Shown piece after piece: positions 34,631-42,531 of a DNA stretch of 64,000 nucleotides. Origin of the DNA: JBEGHD01 sp049334165 (GTDB lineage: Bacteria > Bacteroidota > Bacteroidia > Flavobacteriales_D > Sanyastnellaceae); the NCBI GenBank assembly GCA_049334165.1, contig JBEGHD010000015.1; one strand, written 5' to 3'. Within the stretch, counting starts at the first letter, position 1. Every line of letters starts with the position of its first letter. Below the pieces are notes generated by a model. The model ran no database searches, was not told the origin of the DNA, and saw nothing but the letters and a program-made list of their open reading frames with translations. The position numbers and the translations under genes are program-made.

Positions 34631-36472
34631 TTACTCAATTGCATCTCCGCGAATTTGGCGGAATCTTTTTCTGGCTTCAACAGCGTAGAGACTGCCCGGA
34701 AATTCGGTCAGGATTTGCTGGTAAAGTTCCTTGGCGCGCTCCTGGTCTTCGTACACGTAATCGTAAATTTCAGCCAGTTGAAAAACTGCATCGTCAGCCA
34801 AAATATCGTGAAAATGGAAGTCGATCACGCGCTGTAAAAACTCTTCAGCTTTCTCGTAGTTGTTTCGCTTCGAGAAAATATCTGCTTTTAACATCAAAAT
34901 GTCGTCTGTCAACGAATGTCCCGGCCACTCGGTCATGATCGAGTCCATTTTGGCGATAGCCTCATCCGTCTGGTTTTGGTAAGCCAGCAGGTCGGCTTGG
35001 GCAAACATCAGCATCGGCTCGGTGATGGTGTCGAGAGCGAGGTTGTCGGTAATAAGCAGTGAAAGGTCGATGGCATCGTTGGAAATGAGCTTTGAAGTAG
35101 AAGCTTTCAAAACATCGAGTTGCGCTTGTGCCCATTCGAAGTCACCAGTGTAATATGAAATCTTTGCGTTTCTGAACTTTGCTTCGTGGCCGAGCGGATC
35201 CTCTTTGAAATCGTGCTCCACCTGTGAGTAGAGTAGGGAAGCGTCCCAAATTTCACCTTTGAGCAAGAGCACGTCACCCAGTTCGAGCTTGATCACGGCC
35301 TGAAGCTTATCGTATACTCCCGGAAGGTCTTTCGCTTCTTCGAGAATAGAAATCGCCTCATCAATTTTGCCGAGATAAAATGCCTTGATGTGAGCGAGAT
35401 CCTTCATCAGCGAAGCCGTGGAAGCCGACTTTCCGAGCTCTGCCAGTGTTTCTTCATAGCGCTGTTCAAGCTCCAGAATCAACGAATCGTCAGCTCCGGG
35501 ATTAGAAGTGACTTCCTCTTTCATGGTGCGCAAAAGTCCGATTCTGGCAGCTATGTAGTACGACCCGTTTTTTCCTTTTGAAACAACGTATTCGTAAGCT
35601 TTTTTGGCGGGGCCAAAGGCATCGTTGTTCAACGCCATGTTGGCCAGATTCATCATACGGTGGCCGTCTTCGCCCTGCCGCATGTCAAGTGCCCTCACCT
35701 GGATAAAAGCTGCATCGAAATTTTTCTCCTGAGTAAAAAGCCAGATCAGCATCTCGTTGTACATCGTGGCATCGGGATACTTCTGTGTGCGGCTGAGAAG
35801 CTTGGTTTTTAGCATCTCTGCATTTTCCTTGTTCTCCTGAACATTGAGGTTTCTGTTCAGGCTGTTTTGAACGGTGCGGATGTAATGCGGACTGTCGAGC
35901 AACAAGTCGAGAAAAGCTTCTGCCATTTCATCGTGGTTACCCATGATTCCCTGCAGATTGGCAATTTCGTAGTTGAAACTGTAGTCGCTGCGGGTAATTT
36001 TTTTGCTCTTCTCGTAGGTTTTCATCGCCCAGTCGAACTCATTGAGTTTGATGAATTCATTGGCCAGTCGAACGGCATTGCTCCTTCCGGGTTCGAGCTC
36101 ATCGAGAGCATCTTCGAAGGCGTCATTCGCGTCTTCAAACTCTTCGAATTGCTTGTAAAGCGAACCCAGATCGAGGTAAGCTTCAGCTTTGTTTCTCGTT
36201 GCCCTAAGCTTTTTCTTTACGAGCTTTTCTGCTTCGTCAAAGTTTTCTAGTGCGACCAGGGTCGCCAGGTAATTATCGTAAACTCTGTTGGTGCGATTTG
36301 TCTCGTAAATCTTTTCGTAGTAAAGCTTAGCCGATTCGTACTGCCCCTGATTGAAGTAGTATTCCGCCAGTTCGAGGTCTGTGTCAGACTGAGCGACAGC
36401 ATCGACTACGGGCACCAGGCCTGCAAGAGCGATTAAACAAGCAATGAAAAAATATTTAACGAGATTCCTCAT
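34631..36472 (-). CDS. Exported tetratricopeptide-repeat protein
   Basis: A 613-residue protein with a signal peptide (MRNLVKYFFIACLIALAGLVPVVDAVAQ) and tetratricopeptide repeats through nearly its whole length. The clearest copies are at about residues 30-100 (ELAEYYFNQGQYESAKLYYEKIYE) and near the C-terminus (AEEFLQRVIDFHFHD and AVFQLAEIYDYVYEDQERAKELYQQIL). TPR arrays bind protein partners, and this one should act in the periplasm. The start codon directly follows the stop of the upstream lipoprotein gene, so the two genes are coupled. No enzymatic motif was seen. Confidence 0.88.
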   Translation of the reverse strand: MRNLVKYFFIACLIALAGLVPVVDAVAQSDTDLELAEYYFNQGQYESAKLYYEKIYETNRTNRVYDNYLATLVALENFDEAEKLVKKKLRATRNKAEAYLDLGSLYKQFEEFEDANDAFEDALDELEPGRSNAVRLANEFIKLNEFDWAMKTYEKSKKITRSDYSFNYEIANLQGIMGNHDEMAEAFLDLLLDSPHYIRTVQNSLNRNLNVQENKENAEMLKTKLLSRTQKYPDATMYNEMLIWLFTQEKNFDAAFIQVRALDMRQGEDGHRMMNLANMALNNDAFGPAKKAYEYVVSKGKNGSYYIAARIGLLRTMKEEVTSNPGADDSLILELEQRYEETLAELGKSASTASLMKDLAHIKAFYLGKIDEAISILEEAKDLPGVYDKLQAVIKLELGDVLLLKGEIWDASLLYSQVEHDFKEDPLGHEAKFRNAKISYYTGDFEWAQAQLDVLKASTSKLISNDAIDLSLLITDNLALDTITEPMLMFAQADLLAYQNQTDEAIAKMDSIMTEWPGHSLTDDILMLKADIFSKRNNYEKAEEFLQRVIDFHFHDILADDAVFQLAEIYDYVYEDQERAKELYQQILTEFPGSLYAVEARKRFRQIRGDAIE

Positions 36473-37054
36473 TTACACAGTTGATTGTTTTAGCGAGTCC
36501 AAAATAGGATTCACTTTCGGAAGGGTTTCAATGTATTTTGTCTGCATCATCTCGACCCGATCTCGCATTTCGTGAATTTCTTTAATCAGATTTTCAGCAA
36601 CTTTCTTCTCCTGACTGAATGCCTGTTCTACATAGTCGCTGTCGATTTTGTTTCCTTCCTTGTCTTCGGTAGCGCCCATTTCTAGCGCCTCTTTCAGACC
36701 AGTGAGCTGGGACTTCGTTCTTTCTATTTCGTCCTCCAGCCTCTTTTTGCGCTGACCGTAATTCTTTACGATTCTGGAGACCGATCTGTAGTCGGCTAGT
36801 TTAAGCGCGTGGTCTTTGTTCATGTCGCCTTCGTAGGTGTCTTGCACGAATTTCAAATCTTTCTGAATGGCGGAAATGGTTTTCATCGCTGTGTCGTGCG
36901 GGATTTGAGCCAGCACTTTTTCAGCTTCTTCCACTTCGGTGTAGAGCGAGTCGAGGATACGCACCTTTTCAGTGTGGTTTCCTGAAGATTGGCACCCAAA
37001 AATCAAAGCCATACAAGTTGCAGCGAAGGCCAGAGGTAGAAATTTTGATTTCAT
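36473..37054 (-). CDS. Coiled-coil lipoprotein of unknown function
   Basis: A 193-residue protein with lipoprotein signal MKSKFLPLAFAATCMALIFGC (lipobox Cys at residue 21). The mature part is almost all charged alpha-helix with heptad patterns (KKRLEDEIERTKSQLTGL and similar), so it should form a coiled coil. No catalytic site. I chose the ATG at 37054, since the alternative three codons upstream is TTG. It is coupled to the exported TPR protein gene (stop and next start adjoin), so the two probably work together at the cell envelope. Confidence 0.85.
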   Translation of the reverse strand: MKSKFLPLAFAATCMALIFGCQSSGNHTEKVRILDSLYTEVEEAEKVLAQIPHDTAMKTISAIQKDLKFVQDTYEGDMNKDHALKLADYRSVSRIVKNYGQRKKRLEDEIERTKSQLTGLKEALEMGATEDKEGNKIDSDYVEQAFSQEKKVAENLIKEIHEMRDRVEMMQTKYIETLPKVNPILDSLKQSTV

Positions 37055-37099
37055 CTTTTCCAAACGGTTTTGATTGATTGTTATTTCAATTTTTTCGCG

Positions 37100-38371
37100 T
37101 TAGTCGATCATGTTAAAACCTGTGTAAGGTACCAAGACTTCTGGGATTTTAATGCCCTCAGGAGTTTGATTGTTTTCGAGGAGTGAAGCTACTATTCTGG
37201 GCAAGGCAAGCGCACTTCCGTTCAGTGTGTGCACGAGTTGCGTTTTTCCGCTTTCATCTTTGTAACGGCACTTGAGCCTGTTTGCCTGAAAGGTTTCAAA
37301 ATTCGAAACAGAACTTACTTCTAGCCAGCGCTCTTGAGCTGCTGAGTAAACTTCCATATCGAACGTGAGTGCAGATGTAAAACCTAGATCGCCTCCGCAA
37401 AGTCTTGCAACACGATATTGCAGCCCGAGTTTTCCGAGCAGACCAGTAACGTGCTCAACCATTGTATCAAGCGTTTTGTATGAATCTTTCGGATGAACGA
37501 TCTGGACGATTTCCACTTTGTCAAATTGGTGTAGACGGTTCAGCCCGCGAACATCTTTTCCGTAAGAACCGGCTTCTCTTCTGAAGCACGGTGTGTAGCC
37601 GCAAACCTTCACAGGAAATTCGTCCGGTTTTAGGATCACGTCTCTGTAGATATTCGTAATTGGTACTTCGGCCGTTGGAATGAGGTAGAGGTTGTCTGCA
37701 GCTGTGTGGTACATCTGTCCTTCCTTGTCTGGAAGTTGACCGGTTCCCATTCCAGAATCTTCGTTCACAAGCAGAGGTGGAATCACTTCTTCATAACCTG
37801 CATCTCTGGCCTGGTCAAGGAAATAATTGATGAGCGCCCGTTGAAGTCTGGCTCCTTTGTCCTTGTAAACTGGGAACCCGGCACCGGTGATTTTAGCCCC
37901 GAGATCGAAGTCGATCAGGTCATACTGTTCTGCCAGTTCCCAGTGTGGCTTTTTGCCCTCGTGAAGCTGTGGGGCAGATCCTTCTTCGCGAACAATCTCG
38001 TTGTCCTCTTCGTCTTTTCCTGCCGGAACAGATTCGTGAGGCACATTAGGGACTTGAAGCAAGACATCGCGTAGTTGCTCTTCGATTTTTGAATGGCGTT
38101 CTTTTAGCTCTTGAGAAGCTGTCTTTAACTCTTTTGTCTCTTCTTTGAGATCATTGGCTTCATCTTTCTTTCCACTTCTAAAAAGCTCACCAATTTCTTT
38201 TGAAAGCTTATTGCTACGAGCGAGAATTTCGTCCATCTCAGACTGCAGACGTTTGCGTTCGTCATCGAGATTCAGGACCTCATCAATGAGGTTGCCAGCC
38301 TTAAAATTTCGCTTTGCCAGCCGCTCGATCACGAGCTGTGCGTTTTCACGGATAAATGGAACTAACAGCAT
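37100..38371 (-). CDS. serS: Serine-tRNA ligase
   Basis: Class II aminoacyl-tRNA synthetase that charges tRNA-Ser. The 423-residue length is normal. The N-terminal antiparallel coiled-coil arm (about residues 30-100) binds the long variable arm of tRNA-Ser. The catalytic core shows the TAEVPITNIYRD segment, motif 2 in CFRREAGSYGKDVRGLNRLH, and motif 3 in LNGSALALPRIVASLLENN. It lies 46 bases upstream of the coiled-coil lipoprotein gene and downstream of the rpmA terminator. Confidence 0.98.
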   Translation of the reverse strand: MLLVPFIRENAQLVIERLAKRNFKAGNLIDEVLNLDDERKRLQSEMDEILARSNKLSKEIGELFRSGKKDEANDLKEETKELKTASQELKERHSKIEEQLRDVLLQVPNVPHESVPAGKDEEDNEIVREEGSAPQLHEGKKPHWELAEQYDLIDFDLGAKITGAGFPVYKDKGARLQRALINYFLDQARDAGYEEVIPPLLVNEDSGMGTGQLPDKEGQMYHTAADNLYLIPTAEVPITNIYRDVILKPDEFPVKVCGYTPCFRREAGSYGKDVRGLNRLHQFDKVEIVQIVHPKDSYKTLDTMVEHVTGLLGKLGLQYRVARLCGGDLGFTSALTFDMEVYSAAQERWLEVSSVSNFETFQANRLKCRYKDESGKTQLVHTLNGSALALPRIVASLLENNQTPEGIKIPEVLVPYTGFNMID

Positions 38372-38420
38372 TGAATTTTCTTTTATGTATGACTTCCAAA
38401 TGGGAAGGCGTAAAAATAAA

Positions 38421-38453
38421 AAACTCCTGACCGCAAAAAGAGATCAGGAGTTT
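38421..38453 (-). terminator. Rho-independent terminator of the rplU-rpmA operon
   Basis: AAACTCCTGA (38421-38430) pairs perfectly with TCAGGAGTTT (38444-38453). On the minus strand the stem is followed by TTTTATTTTTA. It lies 27 bases behind the rpmA stop. Confidence 0.87.
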
Positions 38454-38479
38454 GAGTTATTTATTGCTAAATGCCTGTA

Positions 38480-38740
38480 CTACTCCTGAACCGGAGTTAC
38501 AGAAACATATGAGCGGTCGTTTCTTTTCTTGGTAAACTTCACTTGTCCGTTTGTCAATGCAAACAAAGTGTGGTCTTTACCCATGCCTACGTTGTCACCC
38601 GGGTGATGCTGGGTGCCACGCTGGCGAACGATAATATTTCCTGCGATCGCTTCCTGACCACCGAAGATTTTTACTCCGAGGCGTTTCGATTCTGATTCGC
38701 GACCGTTCTTACTACTACCGACTCCTTTTTTATGTGCCAT
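38480..38740 (-). CDS. rpmA: 50S ribosomal protein L27
   Basis: An 86-residue ribosomal protein at the peptidyl-transferase centre of the large subunit. It begins MAHKKGVGSSKNGRESESKR, the canonical L27 N-terminus, and contains QRGTQHHPGDNVGMGKDHTL. There is no Firmicutes-type cleavable N-terminal extension. It follows rplU by 24 bases in the usual rplU-rpmA order and is closed by a terminator. Confidence 0.98.
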   Translation of the reverse strand: MAHKKGVGSSKNGRESESKRLGVKIFGGQEAIAGNIIVRQRGTQHHPGDNVGMGKDHTLFALTNGQVKFTKKRNDRSYVSVTPVQE

Positions 38741-38764
38741 GGTATTACGGGTTTATTTACGTTC

Positions 38765-39340
38765 TTACTTATCTTCTTTTTTATCGTCTGATTTCTCAGC
38801 AGACTTTTTTGGAGCTGCTTTCTTAGCAGTTTCTTTTTTCTCAGCTTTCTTTGAGCTATCCGCAGCTTTAGCGGAGGAGCTAGGCGCAGCTTTCTTAGCT
38901 GTCTCCTTTTTTGGAGCTGCTTTTTTAGCTTCCGTTTTCTTAGCTGTTGTCTTACTTTCAGACTTAGCTTCGGTTTTCTTCTCAGCTTTTGGCTTGCTCT
39001 CAGCCGATTTCTCAGCTTTTTTAGCGCCTTTGGCCACGATAGAATCGATGGTCAACTCAGTGAGGTAAGCGCGAAAACCATTTTTCTTGCGGTAACCTTT
39101 TCTTCTTTTCTTTTTGAAGACGATTACTTTGTCTCCTTTCAGGTGCTTTTCAACTTTAGCTGAAACTTGTGCACCGTCTATAGCCGGGGCGCCTACAGTT
39201 ACGTTTCCGTTGTCGTCAAGCAAAAGAACGTTGTCAAAAGAAACTTTGTCTCCTTCTTTAGCTTGCAAGCGGTTCACATAAACCTGCTGGTCTTTTTGTA
39301 CTTTGTACTGATGCCCTGCTATCTCTACGATTGCGTACAT
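38765..39340 (-). CDS. rplU: 50S ribosomal protein L21 with long Lys/Ala-rich C-terminal tail
   Basis: Residues 1-100 are a complete L21: MYAIVEIAGHQYKVQKDQ, VSFDNVLLLDDNGN, and the basic KKKRRKGYRKKNGFR loop. L21 is about 103 residues in most bacteria. Here a further 88 or so residues follow, made almost only of Lys, Ala, Glu, Ser and Thr in AKK/AEKK-like units. The tail is in frame with no stop or frameshift. It resembles low-complexity histone H1-like tails and should be disordered and positively charged. Gene order with rpmA is standard, and a good promoter lies upstream. Confidence 0.96.
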   Translation of the reverse strand: MYAIVEIAGHQYKVQKDQQVYVNRLQAKEGDKVSFDNVLLLDDNGNVTVGAPAIDGAQVSAKVEKHLKGDKVIVFKKKRRKGYRKKNGFRAYLTELTIDSIVAKGAKKAEKSAESKPKAEKKTEAKSESKTTAKKTEAKKAAPKKETAKKAAPSSSAKAADSSKKAEKKETAKKAAPKKSAEKSDDKKEDK

Positions 39341-39381
39341 TCTTACAGGAATTAAATTATTACTCTCAAAATTTAGGGCTG

Positions 39382-39412
39382 CAAATGTAATACTTTTAAT
39401 TACGAATGCAAA
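39382..39412 (-). promoter_or_regulatory. Promoter of the rplU-rpmA operon
   Basis: On the minus strand TTTG (39409-39412), a 19-base spacer, then TACATTTG (39382-39389): a full match to the Bacteroidota primary sigma pattern. It predicts a leader of about 35-40 bases before the rplU ATG at 39340. Confidence 0.75.
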
Positions 39413-39623
39413 GATTACGAATTACGAATGCAGGTGGTTTAGCATTTTGGTTTTTACCGGGGCTGGAAAAAAATTCTAAGCACCAAATTCCAAACGGCAA
39501 TTCCAACAACGCACCTACAACCTTATTTCTCCTTTATCTCCAAAAGCTCATAAACACGAACCCGGTGGATTCCAAATCGGACAATTCACAAATTCCAGAA
39601 GTCAGGACTTTAGTGTGAATAAC
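39390..39623. other. Non-coding spacer with short tandem ACGAAT-type repeats
   Basis: The motif ATTACGAATGCA or ATTACGAA occurs three times within 39400-39430. The rest is A/C-rich with recurring AATTCCA/AATTCAC words. A 70-codon open frame exists here (39406-39618) but has no family resemblance, no start context and odd composition, so I regard the stretch as non-coding. Confidence 0.5.
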
Positions 39624-40553
39624 CTAACCCGTCAATCTCTCTTTCCTTCTCATTCTCCGGCCTCCTAAATTTACCAGATACACCCCCAGCAAAATCACCG
39701 CACCGGAAATGGCGTGGAGCATGGTGAACTTTTCTCCGTCAAAAACTCCCCAGAGGACTGCAAAAATAGGAATCACATAAGTAACTGACGAGGCGAAAAC
39801 TGCAGAAGTGTCTTTCACTAGTTTATTGAAAATGATTAGCGCACCGGCTGTGCCCAATATGGCGAGGATGGCTCCAAAACCAAATCCGCGAAAACCACTT
39901 TGTGTCTCAGTGAGCACCGGGATGAAGTCGGTTGTGAGCAAGTAAATTCCCGCTGGAATGCCCATTAGTCCCAGAGCAAGCGCAGCAATTACTACTGAGT
40001 TGACATGGCTCAAAACGTTTCTGATGGTGTTGAGGCTGATGGCGTAAGAAATGGTGGCTCCAACCACGAACATGGAGTAGCCGATGTTGAATTCGCCACC
40101 GCCACCTCCGAGAGAAATGAGACTGATTGCTCCAAGCAAACCAATTGCCACCCCCAGGATTTGCAGAGACTGCACTTTCGTTTTGAACACAAAAATGGCA
40201 ATCATTAAAGTGAAAAAGGGCACGAGCGAGTTGAGCATTCCAACAAAAGAGCTGTCGAGGTGCTGCTGAGCAAGCGGGAAGAAAAATGCCGGAAAACCAT
40301 TTCCGAACAAGCCAACTACTAGTAGGGGCCAAAAGTTTTTTCGCAGAACTTTGAGATTGCGCAGAGCGATGGGTAAAAGGACCAATCCCGCCAGTGACAG
40401 GCGAATACACGCTACCTGAGTTGCTGAAAACAGCGGCTGGCCATCCGCAGTGAAAAGAATGTACTTCATCAAAATGAAGGAACTTCCCCAGGTGAAAGCC
40501 AGGATGAAAAGGATCAACCAGGAAGTGAAAGAAGTCGTTTGCTGATCGGCCAC
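39624..40553 (-). CDS. EamA/DMT-family transporter
   Basis: A 309-residue inner-membrane protein with ten helices in two EamA repeats, a drug/metabolite transporter type that usually exports amino acids or small metabolites. Typical features are the start FILAFTWGSSFILMKYIL, the first-repeat end ALQ-like FPLAQQHLDSSFVGMLNSLVPFFT, and the second repeat with TSAVFASSVTYVIPIFAVLWG. The start codon is GTG. The substrate cannot be inferred. The gene is divergent from the metal-binding lipoprotein gene, with -7 boxes for both in the 82-base gap. Confidence 0.92.
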   Translation of the reverse strand: MADQQTTSFTSWLILFILAFTWGSSFILMKYILFTADGQPLFSATQVACIRLSLAGLVLLPIALRNLKVLRKNFWPLLVVGLFGNGFPAFFFPLAQQHLDSSFVGMLNSLVPFFTLMIAIFVFKTKVQSLQILGVAIGLLGAISLISLGGGGGEFNIGYSMFVVGATISYAISLNTIRNVLSHVNSVVIAALALGLMGIPAGIYLLTTDFIPVLTETQSGFRGFGFGAILAILGTAGALIIFNKLVKDTSAVFASSVTYVIPIFAVLWGVFDGEKFTMLHAISGAVILLGVYLVNLGGRRMRRKERLTG

Positions 40554-40566
40554 TAAATTTTTTCCG

Positions 40567-40574
40567 CAAAATTA
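40567..40574 (-). promoter_or_regulatory. Candidate -7 box for the EamA transporter
   Basis: Reads TAATTTTG on the minus strand, a perfect TAnnTTTG match 14 bases before the GTG start. A weak TTG lies 17 bases further upstream. Confidence 0.4.
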
Positions 40575-40608
40575 ACAATCCGCACCTGCTGCAATTTCAG
40601 TTGTTTAG

Positions 40609-40616
40609 TATTTTTG
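40609..40616 (+). promoter_or_regulatory. Candidate -7 box for the HMA-like lipoprotein
   Basis: TATTTTTG, a perfect TAnnTTTG match 19 bases before the ATG at 40636. The -33 region is weak. Confidence 0.45.
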
Positions 40617-40635
40617 TCTTCTAATTTTCAGCACC

Positions 40636-41124
40636 ATGAAAAAAACCACATACATATTTTTCGCTTTGCTGACTTTCAGCATTTTGGCTTGCAACACCGA
40701 GCAGGCAACCGAGAACACCACTTCCGACTATGAGCTTTCTGTAAAAAGTGTGTCGTCAGATTCTGACAAATCTGTAGCCAGCATCAGCATCGATGGCATG
40801 ATGTGCGAGATGGCCTGCGGAGGAAAAATCAGAAAAGAACTTTCGCAAATTGACGGAGTGAAGCTTGCCGAGATTGAATTTAACGAAGGAGAGCCACTCG
40901 ATTTGGCCGTTGTAGAATTCGACCCGGCAGTTACCGATGCTTCGAAACTAGCCACTTGCGTAAACGGCATTGCTGACGGGCTTTACTCAGTGAAAAAAGT
41001 TGAAGTGGTGAATTATTCAAAAGGAGCCTCAGCAAAAGAAGATTCAGACGCTAAGAAAACGAGCTACTTCTGGGAAAAGGATTTCCGACTCCCAAGCATC
41101 ACGATTTTTCTACCTCACTGGTAG
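40636..41124 (+). CDS. Lipoprotein with HMA-like metal-binding domain (CxxxC)
   Basis: A 162-residue lipoprotein: signal MKKTTYIFFALLTFSILAC with lipobox Cys at residue 19, an acidic linker, then a ferredoxin-like heavy-metal-associated domain at about 48-130. The metal loop reads GMMCEMACGGKI, so the two Cys are separated by three residues instead of the usual two of MxCxxC. This form recurs in Bacteroidota HMA-like proteins. It should bind copper or a similar soft metal in the periplasm. Only about 40 poorly conserved residues follow. Monocistronic, with its own -7 box and terminator. Confidence 0.85.
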   Translation: MKKTTYIFFALLTFSILACNTEQATENTTSDYELSVKSVSSDSDKSVASISIDGMMCEMACGGKIRKELSQIDGVKLAEIEFNEGEPLDLAVVEFDPAVTDASKLATCVNGIADGLYSVKKVEVVNYSKGASAKEDSDAKKTSYFWEKDFRLPSITIFLPHW

Positions 41125-41147
41125 ATTTCAACCAACAAGAAATTTTG

Positions 41148-41176
41148 AAAAGGCTGCCTGCGGGTGGCCTTTTTTT
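41148..41176 (+). terminator. Rho-independent terminator after HMA-like lipoprotein gene
   Basis: An 11-bp stem (41148-41158 with 41163-41173, two G-U pairs), loop TGCG, then a run of seven T. It lies 24 bases behind the stop. Confidence 0.85.
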
Positions 41177-41197
41177 GTTGGGACAATCGATGAAGTA

Positions 41198-42133
41198 TTA
41201 CTTCAATACTCCATTTTTATATTTCTCTTTGCGCGTTTGGTTACCGTCTTTATCGTAGTATTTCCAATTGCCGTGCTTTTGGCCTTCTTTAAAAAAGCCT
41301 TCGGATTCTAGTTCGCCACTTGGATAGTAAGTTTTTTGGTAGTAGGTGTTAGGGCCAGTGAAGTTGAGTTGTTCTTTGCGCTTCTTTTTATAAACATAAA
41401 AAATCTTCTTGTAGAGATCATAGGGCTCATCTTCCTTGTACACAAAGATTGAATGGCTGTCAATGTCAGGTTGGTTATATTCATATCGATGCGTCACCTG
41501 ATTTTCTTCCCCGAAGTACTTTAGCACGAATGGTAATTCCATCTCATCCCAAAAAGAGAAAATCTTTGATCTTCGCAAGGTGTCAAGTCTCCAGACTATT
41601 TCTCTCTCCTCATACTGAGACAAAAACTCATCGTGTGTAGCTCCATAAAAGCCAAAGTGTAGAAATTTGGCTATGTTACCCTTATTCATTTCGCCTATAT
41701 TCTCTTCTACCCCAGTTTCTAAATACTTGAATAACTCTTCATAAATCCCTTGTTCCAATTGCGTGAATTTAGCGTATGTTTCGGGTTCTACAGGTTGAGG
41801 AAAATCAATTGTTGTATAAATTCGAGTAGTATCAAACTCGAAGTATCTTTTCCATTGCTTCAACTGACCGCTTTCCCATAGAACCCACTTTTCAATCAAG
41901 GCACTATCCCTGTAAAAAATCCACTCGCCAGCGGGGATGCCATTATTGTAGTGACCAGTCCAGGTGAGGTGGCCTTCTTCGTTCCAGGTGTGCCAGGTGC
42001 TGTCGCGGTTGCCATCCACGACCTTGCCTTCAACGCGCTTTTGTCCGTTGTTCCAGTATTCGGTGGTCAGTTGACTGAAAGCAATAGTTGAAAAAAGAAG
42101 AATTGAAAAGACGGAGAGAGCGAGTTTTAGCAC
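41198..42133 (-). CDS. Exported MORN-like (YwqK-type) repeat protein
   Basis: A 311-residue protein with a signal peptide (LKLALSVFSILLFSTIAFS) and start codon GTG. It carries repeats of the type W-NG---EG-Y--G---G-W-YY at both ends (TEYWNNGQKRVEGKV, GHYNNGIPAGEWIFY, YYPSGELESEGFFKEGQKHGNWKYYDKDG). Databases often label such proteins as YwqK antitoxins, but no toxin gene is near. The repeats are related to MORN motifs. The middle 150 residues have no recognised domain. Probable periplasmic or surface binding protein. Confidence 0.82.
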   Translation of the reverse strand: MLKLALSVFSILLFSTIAFSQLTTEYWNNGQKRVEGKVVDGNRDSTWHTWNEEGHLTWTGHYNNGIPAGEWIFYRDSALIEKWVLWESGQLKQWKRYFEFDTTRIYTTIDFPQPVEPETYAKFTQLEQGIYEELFKYLETGVEENIGEMNKGNIAKFLHFGFYGATHDEFLSQYEEREIVWRLDTLRRSKIFSFWDEMELPFVLKYFGEENQVTHRYEYNQPDIDSHSIFVYKEDEPYDLYKKIFYVYKKKRKEQLNFTGPNTYYQKTYYPSGELESEGFFKEGQKHGNWKYYDKDGNQTRKEKYKNGVLK

Positions 42134-42215
42134 GGTTAGAATTTTCGGTTAAGAGAAAAGAGCTCTATTGAAGTTTTATTCAATGGGAACCAAAACTAGC
42201 AATAATTATAAAAAA

Positions 42216-42240
42216 CCATAATGTCGTCCCGCTGGGACTT
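42216..42240 (+). repeat. REP-like hairpin repeat, copy 1
   Basis: Form CCATAATG, then CG, then hairpin GTCCC-GCT-GGGAC and TT. Same orientation as copy 2 and inverted relative to copies 3 and 4. Confidence 0.8.
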
Positions 42241-42269
42241 TAATGTGCGTTGGGGTCATCCACGTGCTA

Positions 42270-42294
42270 CCATAATGCCGTCCCGCTGGGACTT
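42270..42294 (+). repeat. REP-like hairpin repeat, copy 2
   Basis: Differs from copy 1 by a single base (CCATAATGCCG instead of CCATAATGTCG). The hairpin GTCCC-GCT-GGGAC is identical. Confidence 0.8.
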
Positions 42295-42357
42295 TGTATT
42301 GGCCAACTCAAATTACTTCAACCTAAGACCAGAGCGATCAAATTAATTCAGAAAAGA

Positions 42358-42380
42358 GCTCCAGAGGAGCGGCAGTATGG
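42358..42380 (-). repeat. REP-like hairpin repeat, copy 3 (inverted)
   Basis: On the plus strand the hairpin GCTCC-AGA-GGAGC is followed by GGCAGTATGG. It is the inverted counterpart of copies 1-2, with a different but still paired stem. Confidence 0.75.
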
Positions 42381-42405
42381 TAGGTTTATTGTCGAAGCGT
42401 AGAGC

Positions 42406-42430
42406 AAGCTCCGAAGGAGCGACATTATGG
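42406..42430 (-). repeat. REP-like hairpin repeat, copy 4 (inverted)
   Basis: On the plus strand AA plus hairpin GCTCC-GAA-GGAGC followed by GACATTATGG. The flank CATTATGG is the exact inverse of CCATAATG in copies 1 and 2. Confidence 0.8.
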
Positions 42431-42469
42431 TTCCTTTTCATGTGACAGAGTGAAGATTCTATTCAAAAA

Positions 42470-42505
42470 AAACCGCCCTGCCCAATTTTCTGGGCAGGGC
42501 GGTTT
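42470..42505 (-). terminator. Very strong rho-independent terminator of the T9SS gene
   Basis: A perfect 15-bp GC-rich stem (42470-42484 with 42491-42505), loop ATTTTC. On the minus strand it is followed by a run of T. It lies 26 bases behind the stop of the gene at 42532-44241. Confidence 0.92.
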
Positions 42506-42531
42506 CATGATCACTTCTATTCTAACTGTGC

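Larger units (their letters stand above)
42134..42531. other. 398-base intergenic region holding REP-like hairpins and a terminator
   Basis: No gene was found. It contains a candidate -7 box for the MORN-like gene (TAGTTTTG on the minus strand at 42191-42198), four 23- to 25-base hairpin repeats (42216-42430), and the terminator of the T9SS gene (42470-42505). Confidence 0.75.

Noticed and set aside
39406..39618. 70-codon open frame between rplU and the EamA gene
   Set aside because: Starts inside the ACGAAT repeats, low-complexity N/P/T-rich product, no promoter or family; judged non-coding.
41198..42133. Toxin-antitoxin system (YwqK antitoxin label)
   Set aside because: The repeats fit the family name, but the protein has a signal peptide and no toxin gene is adjacent, so a toxin-antitoxin role is not supported.
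42216..42430. Possible CRISPR array
   Set aside because: Four repeats in mixed orientation, unequal spacing (29, 63 and 25 bases) and self-pairing units do not fit CRISPR; no cas genes nearby.
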